This document shows, piece by piece, positions 32,464-42,151 of a stretch of 64,000 bases of DNA. Below the pieces are notes generated by a model, which saw only the letters and a program-made list of their open reading frames with translations, ran no database searches and was not told where the DNA came from. Made by a program: the position numbers and the translations under genes. How positions within the stretch are numbered: the first letter of the stretch is position 1; each line of letters opens with the position of its first letter. This stretch comes from Bog-473 sp035551835 (lineage in GTDB: Bacteria > Actinomycetota > Acidimicrobiia > Acidimicrobiales > RAAP-2): positions 1 to 64,000 of the forward strand of contig DASZMN010000014.1 of NCBI GenBank assembly GCA_035551835.1. The letters are read 5' to 3'.

Positions 32464-32561
32464 CAATTTCCGGACCGATACGAACGACGAGCCCACGAGC
32501 CCACGCAGCAACGAGCCGAGCTGATACCCGAACCCGACCAAAGAGGAACAGGGGAACCGAC

Positions 32562-34292
32562 ATGAAGATGACTGGAGCCCAGGCGCTCATCAAGAGCCTC
32601 GAGATGCAGGGGGTCGACGTGATGTTCGGCCTTCCCGGCGGCGCCATCCTGCCGGTCTACGACCCGATCATCGACTCGTCGATCCGCCACATCCTGGTCC
32701 GGCACGAGCAGGGCGCCGGGCACATGGCCGAGGGCTACGCCATGGTCACGGGCAAGCCCGGCGTGGCCATGGTGACGAGCGGGCCCGGCGCCACCAACAT
32801 CGTGACGCCGCTGGCGAACGCGTACATGGACTCGACGCCGCTGATCGTCGTGTCCGGTCAGGTGGCCACGCCGGCCATCGGCACCGACGCCTTCCAGGAG
32901 TGCGACATCACCGGCGTCACGATGGGGATCACCAAGCACAACTGGCTCATCAAGGAGGTCGACGACATCCCGAGGGTGGTGGCCGCCGCGTTCCACGTTG
33001 CGACGACCGGGCGGCCGGGCCCGGTGCTCATCGACCTGCCCAAGGACATCTCGAACCAGACCATGGAGTGGTACTGGCCCTCCTCGGTCGACGAGCTCGA
33101 CCTGCCGGGGTACCACCCGGTGACCTTCGGCGACCCGGTGCTGGTCGGCCGCGCCGCCGAGCTCATTGCCGGCGCGCAGCGGCCCGTCCTCTACGTGGGC
33201 GGCGGCGTGCTCAAGGCGCGGGCGGCCGAGGCGTTGCGGGCGCTGGCCGAGCGCACCGGCATCCCGGTGGTGACGACGCTGATGGCGCGGGGCGCCTTCC
33301 CCGACTCGCACCCCCAGGCGCTCGGCATGCCGGGCATGCACGGGCACTACACCGCGGTCACCGCCATGCAGCGCAGCGACCTGTTGATCAATCTCGGCGC
33401 GCGCTTCGACGACCGGGTCACGGGCAAGATCAGCGCGTTCGCCCCCGAGGCGAAGGTGATCCACGTGGACATCGACCCGGCCGAGCTCGGCAAGGTGCGC
33501 AAGCCCGACGTCGGCATTGCGGGGGACTGCCGCCAGGTCATCGGCGAGCTGCTGCTGGCGATGGACGCCCGCGACGGGGACGGGCCGATCGTCGGGGACC
33601 TCGAGCCCTGGTGGCGCCAGATCCACGAGTGGCAGGAGCGCTTCCCGCTCTACTACGCCGAGGCCGACGGCGGTGCGATCAAGCCGCAGAACGTCGTCGA
33701 GCAACTCAGGGACGCGGCGCCCGAGGACACCATCGTCGTGGCCGGCGTGGGCCAGCACCAGATGTGGGCGTCGCAGTACTGGAACTTCGAGCACCCCTAC
33801 ACCTGGGTGAACTCCGGCGGTGCCGGGACGATGGGCTTCGCCGTGCCGGCCTGCATCGGGGCCAAGGTGGGCCGGCCCGAGCGCACCGTGTGGGCCATCG
33901 ACGGCGACGGCTGCTTCCAGATGACCGCCCAGGAGCTGGTGACGGCGAGCGCGGAGCAGATCCCGGTGAAGATCGCGATCTTGAACAACGCGTATCTCGG
34001 CATGGTGCGCCAGTGGCAGGAGATGTTCTACGAGGAGCGTTACTCAGAGGTGTACCTGTCGCCCGACCTGCCCGACTACGTGAAGTGGGCCGAGGCGATG
34101 GGGTGCGTGGGCATCCGGGCCGAGTCGCCCGAGGACGTGGGGCCTGCGATCGACAAGGCGAACTCCATCGACGACCGCCCCGTCGTGGTCGACTTCCGCA
34201 CCGACGCCTTCGAGAAGGTGTTCCCGATGGTGGCGGCGGGCGCGTCCAACGACGACATCGTGGTGCACCCCGACCAGGCGGTGGCCCGATGA
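32562..34292 (+). CDS. ilvB: Acetolactate synthase, large catalytic subunit
   Basis: A 576-residue ThDP enzyme that condenses two pyruvates to acetolactate, or pyruvate with 2-ketobutyrate, the first common step to valine, leucine and isoleucine. Catalytic E49 lies in VRHEQGAGHMAEGYA. The middle domain has the FAD-binding region RFDDRVTGK, and the ThDP/Mg motif begins AIDGDGCFQMTAQEL and ends at ILNN. It has AGAGGAACAGGGGA upstream. Its stop overlaps ilvN as ATGA, giving stoichiometric expression with the regulatory subunit. An attenuator precedes it. Confidence 0.97.
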   Translation: MKMTGAQALIKSLEMQGVDVMFGLPGGAILPVYDPIIDSSIRHILVRHEQGAGHMAEGYAMVTGKPGVAMVTSGPGATNIVTPLANAYMDSTPLIVVSGQVATPAIGTDAFQECDITGVTMGITKHNWLIKEVDDIPRVVAAAFHVATTGRPGPVLIDLPKDISNQTMEWYWPSSVDELDLPGYHPVTFGDPVLVGRAAELIAGAQRPVLYVGGGVLKARAAEALRALAERTGIPVVTTLMARGAFPDSHPQALGMPGMHGHYTAVTAMQRSDLLINLGARFDDRVTGKISAFAPEAKVIHVDIDPAELGKVRKPDVGIAGDCRQVIGELLLAMDARDGDGPIVGDLEPWWRQIHEWQERFPLYYAEADGGAIKPQNVVEQLRDAAPEDTIVVAGVGQHQMWASQYWNFEHPYTWVNSGGAGTMGFAVPACIGAKVGRPERTVWAIDGDGCFQMTAQELVTASAEQIPVKIAILNNAYLGMVRQWQEMFYEERYSEVYLSPDLPDYVKWAEAMGCVGIRAESPEDVGPAIDKANSIDDRPVVVDFRTDAFEKVFPMVAAGASNDDIVVHPDQAVAR

Positions 34293-34864
34293 CGGCCGCC
34301 GGCGCCGGCACCGGCGCCAGCGCCGATAGTGCCGGCGCGCACCTGACCGCATTCACGGGCGGGAAGCACGCGGCCCATCGCCACCACATCTTGTCGGTGC
34401 TGGTGGAGAACAAGGCGGGCGTGCTGGCCCGGGTGGCCGGGCTGTTCAGCCGGCGCGGCTTCAACATCTACTCGCTGGCGGTGGCCCCCACCGACGAGGA
34501 CGAGCACTTCAGCCGCATCACCATCGTCGTCGACGTGGAGTCGGCTCCGCTCGAGCAGATCATCATGCAGCTCGACAAGCTCATCAACGTCGTGTCGATC
34601 GGCGAGCTGTCGCCGGCCGAGGCCGTCGAGCGTGAGCTGGTGCTCGCGACCGTGGCGGCCGGGCCCACGGAGCGCTCGCAGGTGATCCAGCTGGTCGGCG
34701 TGTTCGGCGGCGAGGTCATCAACGTCGGCACGGACCGCCTTACCGTGATGCTGGCGGGCCGCCCCGAGAAGATCGACGACTTCGAGGGCCTGCTCGAGCA
34801 GTACCACGTCGTCGAGCTCCAACGGACGGGCCGCGTCGCCCTGCCTAAGCTGGAACGCCACTGA
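34289..34864 (+). CDS. ilvN: Acetolactate synthase, small regulatory subunit
   Basis: A 191-residue ACT-domain protein that activates IlvB and mediates valine feedback. The ACT core starts at HHILSVLVENKAGVLARVAGLFSRRGFNIYSLAVAPT (residues 32-68), followed by the second ferredoxin-like domain. A 30-residue Gly/Ala/Ser-rich extension precedes the ACT domain. The ATG overlaps the ilvB stop by 4 nt. Confidence 0.96.
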   Translation: MTAAGAGTGASADSAGAHLTAFTGGKHAAHRHHILSVLVENKAGVLARVAGLFSRRGFNIYSLAVAPTDEDEHFSRITIVVDVESAPLEQIIMQLDKLINVVSIGELSPAEAVERELVLATVAAGPTERSQVIQLVGVFGGEVINVGTDRLTVMLAGRPEKIDDFEGLLEQYHVVELQRTGRVALPKLERH

Positions 34865-34881
34865 CGCCGGTCCGAACGGAC

Positions 34882-34904
34882 GACCGGACCGACCGGACCG
34901 ACCG
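34882..34904. repeat. Interlocked GACCG repeats between ilvN and ilvC
   Basis: GACCG occurs five times, partly overlapping, in 23 bp of the ilvN-ilvC spacer. No T-tract or hairpin follows. It lies in the probable ilvC 5' leader. Confidence 0.7.
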
Positions 34905-34947
34905 ATCGATTTCGCAACCTTCGCACAACAAGGAAAGAGCAGACGCC

Positions 34948-35973
<1,026 letters not shown>

Positions 35974-36004
35974 CCAGGGCGTTCCGCCGATTCCCCGGGA
36001 AGGG

Positions 36005-36033
36005 TTGATCTGACATCAAAGTGATGTCATAGT
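36005..36033 (+). promoter_or_regulatory. Promoter and operator of the RHH/DUF4097 pair
   Basis: TTGATC (36005-36010), 17 bp, CATAGT (36028-36033), then 6 nt to the ATG. The spacer is almost entirely filled by the perfect inverted repeat TGACATCA-AAG-TGATGTCA (36011-36029). A TGACGT-like half-site follows at 36034. This is the expected layout for an autorepressing ribbon-helix-helix protein. Confidence 0.75.
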
Positions 36034-36039
36034 GACGTT

Positions 36040-36504
36040 ATGAAGATGTCACTGATGGTGGACGGGCTGCGCGCCGACGTCGTGAGCATCGGCGAGCTCG
36101 GCGACGACACGGTGGCCGAGGTGGCCGACCGCATCGCCGAGGTGCTGGGCCGCTCCATGCCGGCGCGCATCTTGGACCTGCTTTCCGACGTGGCGGCCGA
36201 GGTGTCGGCCGAGTTGCCCGAGGGCCGGGTGGAGATCCGGGTCGCCGGCGACGACGTCGGCCTCGCCTACGTGGAGGACGCACGCGTCCAGTCGGCCGGC
36301 GAGAGCGACGCCGACCGCGACCTGTCCGCCCGCATCAGCCTGCGCCTGAGCGAGAGCCTCAAGGCACGGCTGGAGGAGGGCGCGGCGCGCGAGGGGATCT
36401 CGGTCAACGCGTTCATCGTGCGCACGCTCGATCGCGGGGCGTCGAATTCTCAGAAGCGGAACAGCTACGCCGGCAGCCGCCTGCGCGGTTACGGCACGAC
36501 CTGA
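36040..36504 (+). CDS. Ribbon-helix-helix (Arc/HicB-type) DNA-binding protein
   Basis: A 154-residue protein. The C-terminal 40-residue segment DLSARISLRLSESLKARLEEGAAREGISVNAFIVRTLDRG (about 92-131) is a ribbon-helix-helix of the HicB/Arc class. The N-terminal about 80 residues form an unrecognised domain with alternating acidic and hydrophobic pattern. It is directly upstream of a DUF4097 protein. This pair is often annotated as an antitoxin with a partner, but the DUF4097 protein does not look like a toxin. Leaderless expression and autorepression are inferred from the promoter. Confidence 0.85.
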   Translation: MKMSLMVDGLRADVVSIGELGDDTVAEVADRIAEVLGRSMPARILDLLSDVAAEVSAELPEGRVEIRVAGDDVGLAYVEDARVQSAGESDADRDLSARISLRLSESLKARLEEGAAREGISVNAFIVRTLDRGASNSQKRNSYAGSRLRGYGTT

Positions 36505-36518
36505 AAGGAACGGGTGCG

Positions 36519-37388
36519 ATGGAAAGGAAATTCGAGACACCGAAGGGCGTGCGGCTCGTCGTGCAGAACGAGGTCGGGCTCGTGGCCATCACGGCAGGAC
36601 CGACCGCCGAGACGGTGGTGCGCCTCGAGCCCCACACGCCGGGGGCCGAAGAGCTCGTCGAGCGAGCGATCGTCGAGTGCCGGGCCGCCGGCGGCCGCCA
36701 CACGGTGGTGGTGAAGATCCCCAGGCACTCCATGCGCTTCATCCGGCGCAACGCGGTGACCGTGCGGGTCGACCTCCCCGAGGGCAGCGACGTGTCCGCC
36801 GTCGTGGCGTCGGCCGACGTCGAGGTGACCGGTCCGATCGGCGCCGCCGACTTCGTGACCTCGAGCGGCGACGTGTCGACCGACGACGTCGCCGCGGACT
36901 TCACGGCCAAGTCGGCGAGCGGTGACGTCACCGCCGGCGCGGTGGGCGGCGATCTCAAGGTGCAGACCGCGTCCGGCGACCTGCGCTGTTCCAGCGTCGC
37001 GGGGCGGGCCGTCTTCACCACGGCGTCGGGCGACCTCGAAGTGGGTGCGGCGGCCAACCAGGTCGAGGTCAAGGCGACGTCGGGCGACGTCCGCCTGGGT
37101 GAGCTGGCCCGCGGCGCCCGGGTGACCAACGTCTCGGGCGACGTCCGCGTCCTCGTCCTCGACGAGGGCAGCCTCCACGTGCGTTCCGTCTCGGGCAACG
37201 TGTCGGTGGGCGTGGCCGCCGGCGTCGACCTGCACGTCGACGTCGAGACGCTGGGGGGCGACGTCCGCTCGGACATCGAGCTGGGCGAGGCACCCGGGCG
37301 CCGGCGCGGTGACGTCCGGGTCGACGTGAGCGTGCGCAGCGTCTCGGGCGACGTCGAGATCGAGCGGGCGCTCGAGCAGGTGGCCTGA
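36519..37388 (+). CDS. DUF4097-family beta-repeat protein
   Basis: A 289-residue protein built of repeated strands ending in S-G-D-V or S-G-D-L (nine or more copies from about residue 110 to 280), which predicts a right-handed beta-helix or solenoid. The N-terminal part (VRLVVQNEVGLVAITAGPTAETVVRLEP) matches the DUF4097 entry strands. No signal peptide or membrane helix is seen, so it is cytoplasmic. AAGGAA precedes the start. Function is unknown; the fixed pairing with an RHH regulator suggests a shared stress or envelope-related role. Confidence 0.88.
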   Translation: MERKFETPKGVRLVVQNEVGLVAITAGPTAETVVRLEPHTPGAEELVERAIVECRAAGGRHTVVVKIPRHSMRFIRRNAVTVRVDLPEGSDVSAVVASADVEVTGPIGAADFVTSSGDVSTDDVAADFTAKSASGDVTAGAVGGDLKVQTASGDLRCSSVAGRAVFTTASGDLEVGAAANQVEVKATSGDVRLGELARGARVTNVSGDVRVLVLDEGSLHVRSVSGNVSVGVAAGVDLHVDVETLGGDVRSDIELGEAPGRRRGDVRVDVSVRSVSGDVEIERALEQVA

Positions 37389-37389
37389 C

Positions 37390-37725
37390 GTGCCCTTCGT
37401 CCGCCCCGCCGACATGCTCGCCGCCACGCCGCTCCCGGGTTGGAGCGGACGGTTCCTCCATTCGGCGAACATGACGTTCGCGCACTACGACATTGCCGCG
37501 GACACCGTACCGCTGCACGAGCACGAGCAGGAGGAGGTCCGGCACATCGTCGACGGGGAGGTTGCCCCCACCGTCGCCGGCGAGGAGCAGGTGCTCACCG
37601 CCGGTTCTGTCGCGGTGGTCCCGCCCCAGACGCCGCACTCGGTGCGTCCCGTGGGCGCGGTGCGGGTCATCATCGCCGACTACCCGCTCCGCCCGAACCT
37701 GCCCGGCCAGTCCCGTCCGCAATAG
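37390..37725 (+). CDS. Cupin-domain protein
   Basis: A 111-residue single cupin barrel. Motif 1 is seen in PLHEHEQEEVRHIVDGE with the metal ligands H43, H45, E49, and motif 2 in VVPPQTPHSVRP. Small cupins of this kind bind a metal and act as dioxygenases, isomerases or ligand sensors. The GTG start is 1 nt after the DUF4097 stop, so it is co-transcribed. The substrate is not predictable. Confidence 0.85.
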   Translation: MPFVRPADMLAATPLPGWSGRFLHSANMTFAHYDIAADTVPLHEHEQEEVRHIVDGEVAPTVAGEEQVLTAGSVAVVPPQTPHSVRPVGAVRVIIADYPLRPNLPGQSRPQ

Positions 37726-37774
37726 CCACTCGGCCGCGACCACGCCGCACCCTCGGTCGGTCAGACTGTCGAAG

Positions 37775-39463
37775 GTGGGTCGGCGGTTCTTCTCGAGGTA
37801 CGTGGCCGCGGTCGCGGTGCTGGCGGTGACGGTCGCGGCCGTCGTGACGCTGCCGGCCGCGGGACCGGCCTCGGCCGTGGAGGACGGCCTGCCCACGCTG
37901 CGGTCGCCGGCGTTCGCCGGCGCGAGCGTCAGCGGCGCCCCCGCCATCCGCGGGCCGGTCAGGTCACCGGGCGGTCCGTATCTCTACGACGCTGCGGGTC
38001 GCGTCGTCTTCCTCCACGGCGTCGACGCCGTGTACAAGCGGGCGCCGTTCGAGCTCTACCCGGACCCGGGGAAGCCGTGGAATTTCTCGGCCGCCGATGC
38101 CTCGCTCATGGCCCGGCTCGGCTTCGACGTCGTGCGCCTGGGCATGACGTGGAGCGGCCTCGAGCCGGGCAGGGCCAAGGCCAACGACCCGGCCGTCTGC
38201 GACCCGGGCAAGGCGACCAACCCGCACCAGCTCGACCTGGCGGTGCTCGACCGCTACCTGGCCCGCCTGAAGAAGACGGTCGAGCTCCTCGGTCGCTTCC
38301 ACATCTTCACCATCCTCGACATGCACCAGGACGTCTACAACGAGTCGTTCGACGGCGAGGGCGCGCCCGCGTGGGCGGTGTGCACGAACGGCGTGGCGAG
38401 CACCGACCCGGCCGGGCGCTGGTCGCGCGAGTACTCGACGACGGCGGCCGACCTCGCGTTCGGCCACTTCTGGAACAACGACGTCCGGGGCGACCTGCAG
38501 GGCCAGTACGACCACGTCTGGGGCTACGTGGCCCAGGCCTTCCGGGGCAACCCGTGGGTCATCGGCTACGACCCCTTCAACGAACCGTTCTCGACGTCCC
38601 TGCTCCGCTACCGCGGCGAGCACTTCGCCACCCAGCTGCAGTGCTTCTACACCGGGACCAAGTACGTGGGGATCCGTCTCACGGGGGCCCCGACCCTGCA
38701 CTGCCCGCGGACCGACCCGGCCAGCGGCGTGGTGCCGACCATCCTGGCCAATGACCCGTCGCACCTCATCTTCGACGAGCCCGACAACTTCGGGACCTCC
38801 GGCTACGTGACCTTCCTCGGCCCGATGCGGCTGCGCAACCTCGTCTACAACGTCCACCTCTACTGCGGAGCGCGCGACCCGGTCACGGGCAACCCGACGA
38901 ACGTGCTGCTCTGCGCCCGGCAGGCGGCGCACTCGTTGAGCGTGCGCCACGCCGACCGCCCCGAGATGGCGTCGCGCACCCAGCCCGGAGGCCCGGCCTG
39001 GCTGGTGACCGAGTTCGGCGCCACGAGCAGCATGCCCTATCTCGGCAGCGTCACCGCCCTCATGGACCACGAGCAGGTGGGGTGGATCTACTGGTCGTGG
39101 AAGTACTACGGGGACCCCACCGGGAGCAGCGCCGAGTCGTTGGTCATGTCCAACGGGCGCTTGAAATCGACCGCCCGCGTGCTCAGCCGGACCTACCCCC
39201 AGGCGGTCGCGGGGCGCCCGATCTCGTTCGACTACTCACCTGAGACCGACATCTTCCACTTGGCCTACGCGCCGAACCATCGCATCCACGCGCCCACCGT
39301 CATCTTCGTGCCGACGCAGATCCATTACCCCCGGGGCTACTGCGCCCGGGTCACCGGCGGGCGCGTCGCCTCGGCCCCCGGCAGCGATCTGCTCGACGTC
39401 CAGAACGGGCGCACCGGCAAGCGGGTGGCCGTGACCGTCGTGCCGGGCGCCTGCACCACCTGA
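37775..39463 (+). CDS. Secreted glycoside hydrolase family 5 enzyme (endoglycoceramidase-like)
   Basis: A 562-residue exported hydrolase. The signal peptide has RRFFSRY, a hydrophobic core and an ASA cleavage site near residue 33. The TIM barrel contains HGVDAVYKRAPFE, VRLGMTWSGLEP and ILDMHQDVYNE. The acid/base Glu is in GYDPFNEPFS and the nucleophile Glu in WLVTEFGATSS. A C-terminal beta-sandwich of about 90 residues follows. The motif set is that of the endoglycoceramidase branch of GH5, which cleaves glycans from glycolipids. The true substrate here is unknown. CAGACT lies 7 nt before the GTG start. Confidence 0.88.
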   Translation: MGRRFFSRYVAAVAVLAVTVAAVVTLPAAGPASAVEDGLPTLRSPAFAGASVSGAPAIRGPVRSPGGPYLYDAAGRVVFLHGVDAVYKRAPFELYPDPGKPWNFSAADASLMARLGFDVVRLGMTWSGLEPGRAKANDPAVCDPGKATNPHQLDLAVLDRYLARLKKTVELLGRFHIFTILDMHQDVYNESFDGEGAPAWAVCTNGVASTDPAGRWSREYSTTAADLAFGHFWNNDVRGDLQGQYDHVWGYVAQAFRGNPWVIGYDPFNEPFSTSLLRYRGEHFATQLQCFYTGTKYVGIRLTGAPTLHCPRTDPASGVVPTILANDPSHLIFDEPDNFGTSGYVTFLGPMRLRNLVYNVHLYCGARDPVTGNPTNVLLCARQAAHSLSVRHADRPEMASRTQPGGPAWLVTEFGATSSMPYLGSVTALMDHEQVGWIYWSWKYYGDPTGSSAESLVMSNGRLKSTARVLSRTYPQAVAGRPISFDYSPETDIFHLAYAPNHRIHAPTVIFVPTQIHYPRGYCARVTGGRVASAPGSDLLDVQNGRTGKRVAVTVVPGACTT

Positions 39464-39498
39464 GAGGACGCGCCGCGCCCGGGCCTAGGGTGGGTCGC

Positions 39499-39762
39499 AT
39501 GTGCCGGAACATCACTACGTTGCGCGGCCTCGAACCGGAGGCGACGCCCCAGGAGATCGAAGCGGCGGCGCGCCAGTACGTCCGCAAGATCAGCGGCGTG
39601 CAGTCGACGTCGCCCCAGTCCGAGGAGGCCTTCGAGAAGGCCGTGCGCCGGGTCACCAAGGCCACGGCCGAGCTCCTGGGTGGCCTGCCGCCACGGCGCC
39701 AGCCGCCGCCCACCCTCCCGCCGCTGCGCCGGATCGCGGCGAAGGCGGCCGCCGCATCCTGA
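39499..39762 (+). CDS. DUF2277 family protein
   Basis: An 87-residue protein starting MCRNITTLRGLEPEATPQEIEAAARQYVRKISGVQ, the exact pattern of DUF2277, a widespread small helical family of unknown function. A Pro/Ala-rich tail extends the C-terminus. The ATG is taken at 39499 because the conserved MCRNI begins there and TAGGGT (39486-39491) ends 7 nt upstream. An in-frame ATG-less extension upstream is unlikely. Confidence 0.9.
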   Translation: MCRNITTLRGLEPEATPQEIEAAARQYVRKISGVQSTSPQSEEAFEKAVRRVTKATAELLGGLPPRRQPPPTLPPLRRIAAKAAAAS

Positions 39763-39798
39763 GCGCCGGTCGGGCGGTTCGACCGCGGCGTCCATGCC

Positions 39799-39828
39799 TT
39801 GACAGTTATATACGTTGAGGCGCATACT
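39799..39828 (+). promoter_or_regulatory. arsR-1 promoter: TTGACA, 18 bp, CATACT
   Basis: A perfect TTGACA (39799-39804) and CATACT (39823-39828) 18 bp apart. The -10 ends 6 nt before the GTG start at 39835, so the mRNA is likely leaderless. The spacer is AT-rich (GTTATATACG), a likely region for the ArsR protein to bind. Confidence 0.7.
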
Positions 39829-39834
39829 AGCCGC

Positions 39835-40164
39835 GTGGTGGCGACGTTCGAGGTCCTCGCCGAGGAAAGCCGGCGGAGGATCCTCGACGCGCTGGTCGAA
39901 GAGGAGCGCGGGGTCGGCGAGCTGGTCGAGATCCTGGCGTTGAGCCAACCCTCGATCTCGAAACACCTCAAGGTCCTGCGCGACGCCGGGCTGGTCGAGG
40001 CGCGGATCGACGCGCAGCGCCGGATCTACCGGGTCAGGCCGGACCCGCTGCGCGAGATCGACGAGTGGCTCGCGCCGTACCGGCGCCGGTGGGCCGAGCA
40101 CCTCAACGCCCTCGAGCGCCACCTCGAGATCATGGACGGCAACGAGGAGGAGGCATGGACGTGA
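39835..40164 (+). CDS. ArsR-family winged-helix regulator (SRPBCC partner)
   Basis: A 109-residue ArsR protein. The HTH is in GVGELVEILALSQPSISKHLKVLRDAGLVEARIDAQRRIYRV. It lacks the metal-binding Cys motif of true ArsR/SmtB sensors, so it probably belongs to the ligand-type group that travels with SRPBCC proteins. The start GTG at 39835 is set by the promoter rather than by a ribosome binding site. It overlaps the next gene by 10 nt. Confidence 0.9.
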   Translation: MVATFEVLAEESRRRILDALVEEERGVGELVEILALSQPSISKHLKVLRDAGLVEARIDAQRRIYRVRPDPLREIDEWLAPYRRRWAEHLNALERHLEIMDGNEEEAWT

Positions 40165-40691
40165 ACGCAACGGCAGAGACCCACGAGCTGGGCACCTTGG
40201 AGGCCTCGGCGGATGGGCGCTCGGTGCTGCGCTTCCGGCGGCAACTGACCCAAACCCCCGAGAAGGTGTGGCGGGCGTTGACCGAGGACGGGCACCTGGC
40301 CGCGTGGTTCCCCACGACGATCGAGGGCGCGCGTCGGGCCGGGGCGGCGCTGCGGTTCTCCTTCCGCAGGGGCGAGGCCGAGGGGTTCGACGGCGAGATG
40401 CTCGCCTTCGAGCCGCCCTCCCTCATGGAGCTGCGTTGGGCCGACGACGTCCTGCGCTTCGAGCTCGAGCCCGGTCCCGGCGGCGCGGGCAGCGTGCTCC
40501 GCCTGATCGTCACGTTTCCCGAGCGCGGCAAGGCCGCGCGCGACGGCGCAGGGTGGCACGTCTGCCTGGAGCGGCTGGTGTCGGAGAGTGACGGCGCCAC
40601 CCCGCCGGCGGACGACCGCTGGCGGGTCGTGCACGCCCGCTACGTGGAGACGCTGGGGCCCGAGGCGTCGACGGTCGGCCCACCGGCGTAG
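40155..40691 (+). CDS. SRPBCC (AHSA1-like) domain protein
   Basis: A 178-residue START/AHSA1-type helix-grip protein. It has the typical FRRQLTQTPEKVWRALTEDGHLAAWFPT entry, a FEPPSLMELRWADDVLRFELEP middle and the GWHVCLERL terminal helix. It likely binds a hydrophobic ligand. GAGGAGG lies 4 nt before the ATG. Overlap with the ArsR gene indicates co-translation; the same ArsR-SRPBCC pairing occurs again at 50.3-51.1 kb. Confidence 0.88.
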   Translation: MDVNATAETHELGTLEASADGRSVLRFRRQLTQTPEKVWRALTEDGHLAAWFPTTIEGARRAGAALRFSFRRGEAEGFDGEMLAFEPPSLMELRWADDVLRFELEPGPGGAGSVLRLIVTFPERGKAARDGAGWHVCLERLVSESDGATPPADDRWRVVHARYVETLGPEASTVGPPA

Positions 40692-40740
40692 GCGGGACGG
40701 CCCGCCGGGCCTCGCTGCGCGGCCGCCGGCGGCCCGCCGC

Positions 40741-41982
40741 TCACCCGGGCGAAACCTCGAGCGGCAGGTCCAACAGCCCGCGCAGCGTGAAGCTGGGCCG
40801 CCAGTGCGGCTCGTCGTCGACGAGCTCGATCCTCGGGAACCGGGCCAGCAGCGCGTTGAGGGCGATCGTGCCCTCCATGCGGGCGAGCCCGGCGCCGATG
40901 CAGTGATGGATGCCCCACCCGAAGCTGAGCGGCGCGTTGGCGATGCGACGCAGGTCGAGGTCGTCGGGGCGCTCGAAGCGTGCGGGGTCGCGGTTGGCCG
41001 CGCCCTGCAGGACGACGACGCGGTCGCCGCGCGCCAGCGGCTCGCCCAACAGGTCGGCCGGCTCGAGCGCCGTGCGGAGGTTGAACTGGACCGGGCTGTC
41101 GAAGCGCAGGAGCTCTTCGACGGCCGAGGGCGCGATGTCGGGGTGGGATCTCCAGTCCGCCAGCTGGTCGGGGTGGGTCAGCACCGCCAGCAGCCCGTTG
41201 CCGAGCAGGTTCGTCGTGGTCTCGAAGCCCGCGGCGAAGAGGAGGATGGCCGTCGATGCCACCTCCTCGTCGGTCAGGCGGTCGTCGTTCTCCCGCGCCT
41301 GGACGAGCGAGCTCAGCAGGTCGTCGGTCGGGTGGCGCCGCCGCTCCTCCAACAGGGCCATGAAGTACTCGGCGAGCGAGCCGATGGCGTCGATCGCCGC
41401 CTCGGTCTCTTCCTCGCTGAGCACGGGCTCGATCCCCTTGGCGGCCGCCCGCACCTGCGGCTGCAGCGCGTCGCGGTCCGCCGCCGGCACGCCGACCAAC
41501 TCGCCGATGACCGCCATCGGGAGCGGGAGGGCGAAGTCCGCCATGAACTCGACCGCACCTCCGGCCGCCATCCGGTCGAGGAGGTGGTCGACCAGGGTCT
41601 TGACCGCCGGGCGCAGGCGGTCGACCTGGCTGGGGGTGAACGATCGAGAGACGAGACGACGCAGGCGCGTGTGGTCGGGGGGATCGGCCAGCAGCATGTT
41701 GTGCTGCGAGGCGTCGAGGAACTCTCCCCGCCGGGTGCCCGGGTCGCCGAAGAGGCCGGTGGACGTGTCCTCGACGCTGATGCCCCGCCCAAGACGGGGG
41801 TCGCGCAGCACGGCCTGGCACTCCTCGTAGCCGTTGACGCAATAGGGACCGAACGAGGTCCGGCTCACTCGCGCCTCGTCCCGCATGAGCGAGTAGTACG
41901 GGTACGGATTGGCCTGACCCTCGGGCGTGACCAGCACCTGGAGCAGGTGCCCGTCGAGCGTCGGGCTGGTCGCGATGCTCAT
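40741..41982 (-). CDS. Cytochrome P450
   Basis: A 413-residue soluble bacterial P450. The I-helix oxygen motif is LLFAAGFETTTN, the ExxR motif is EELLRFDSPVQ, and the haem loop is LSFGWGIHHCIGAGLAR with ligand C361. No redox partner gene is adjacent. Close packing with a divergent SDR suggests oxidation and reduction of a shared hydrophobic substrate. The ATG at 41982 is the start that keeps the usual short N-terminus. Confidence 0.94.
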   Translation of the reverse strand: MSIATSPTLDGHLLQVLVTPEGQANPYPYYSLMRDEARVSRTSFGPYCVNGYEECQAVLRDPRLGRGISVEDTSTGLFGDPGTRRGEFLDASQHNMLLADPPDHTRLRRLVSRSFTPSQVDRLRPAVKTLVDHLLDRMAAGGAVEFMADFALPLPMAVIGELVGVPAADRDALQPQVRAAAKGIEPVLSEEETEAAIDAIGSLAEYFMALLEERRRHPTDDLLSSLVQARENDDRLTDEEVASTAILLFAAGFETTTNLLGNGLLAVLTHPDQLADWRSHPDIAPSAVEELLRFDSPVQFNLRTALEPADLLGEPLARGDRVVVLQGAANRDPARFERPDDLDLRRIANAPLSFGWGIHHCIGAGLARMEGTIALNALLARFPRIELVDDEPHWRPSFTLRGLLDLPLEVSPG

Positions 41983-42151
41983 GAGTCGGTTCCCGCCGTC
42001 CGCATGCGCGGCCAAGGCTACGCCCGCCCGCGGCGACACCGACAGTCGACGTCTTGCCTGGGCGTCGCCGGGGCAACGTCCGTAAGCTGCCAGGACTCGG
42101 CGAGGGCGGCGGGCCCGGACCACTCGACCTCCCGACAAGGGGACCACTCCG

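Noticed and set aside
36040..37388. Reading the RHH/DUF4097 pair as a classic toxin-antitoxin module
   Set aside because: The second protein is a large beta-repeat protein without nuclease or other toxin motifs, so the label is not supported.
42054..42088. TTGCCT as -35 partner of TAAGCT before the SDR gene
   Set aside because: The spacing is 23 bp, too long for a standard promoter, so only the -10 was kept.
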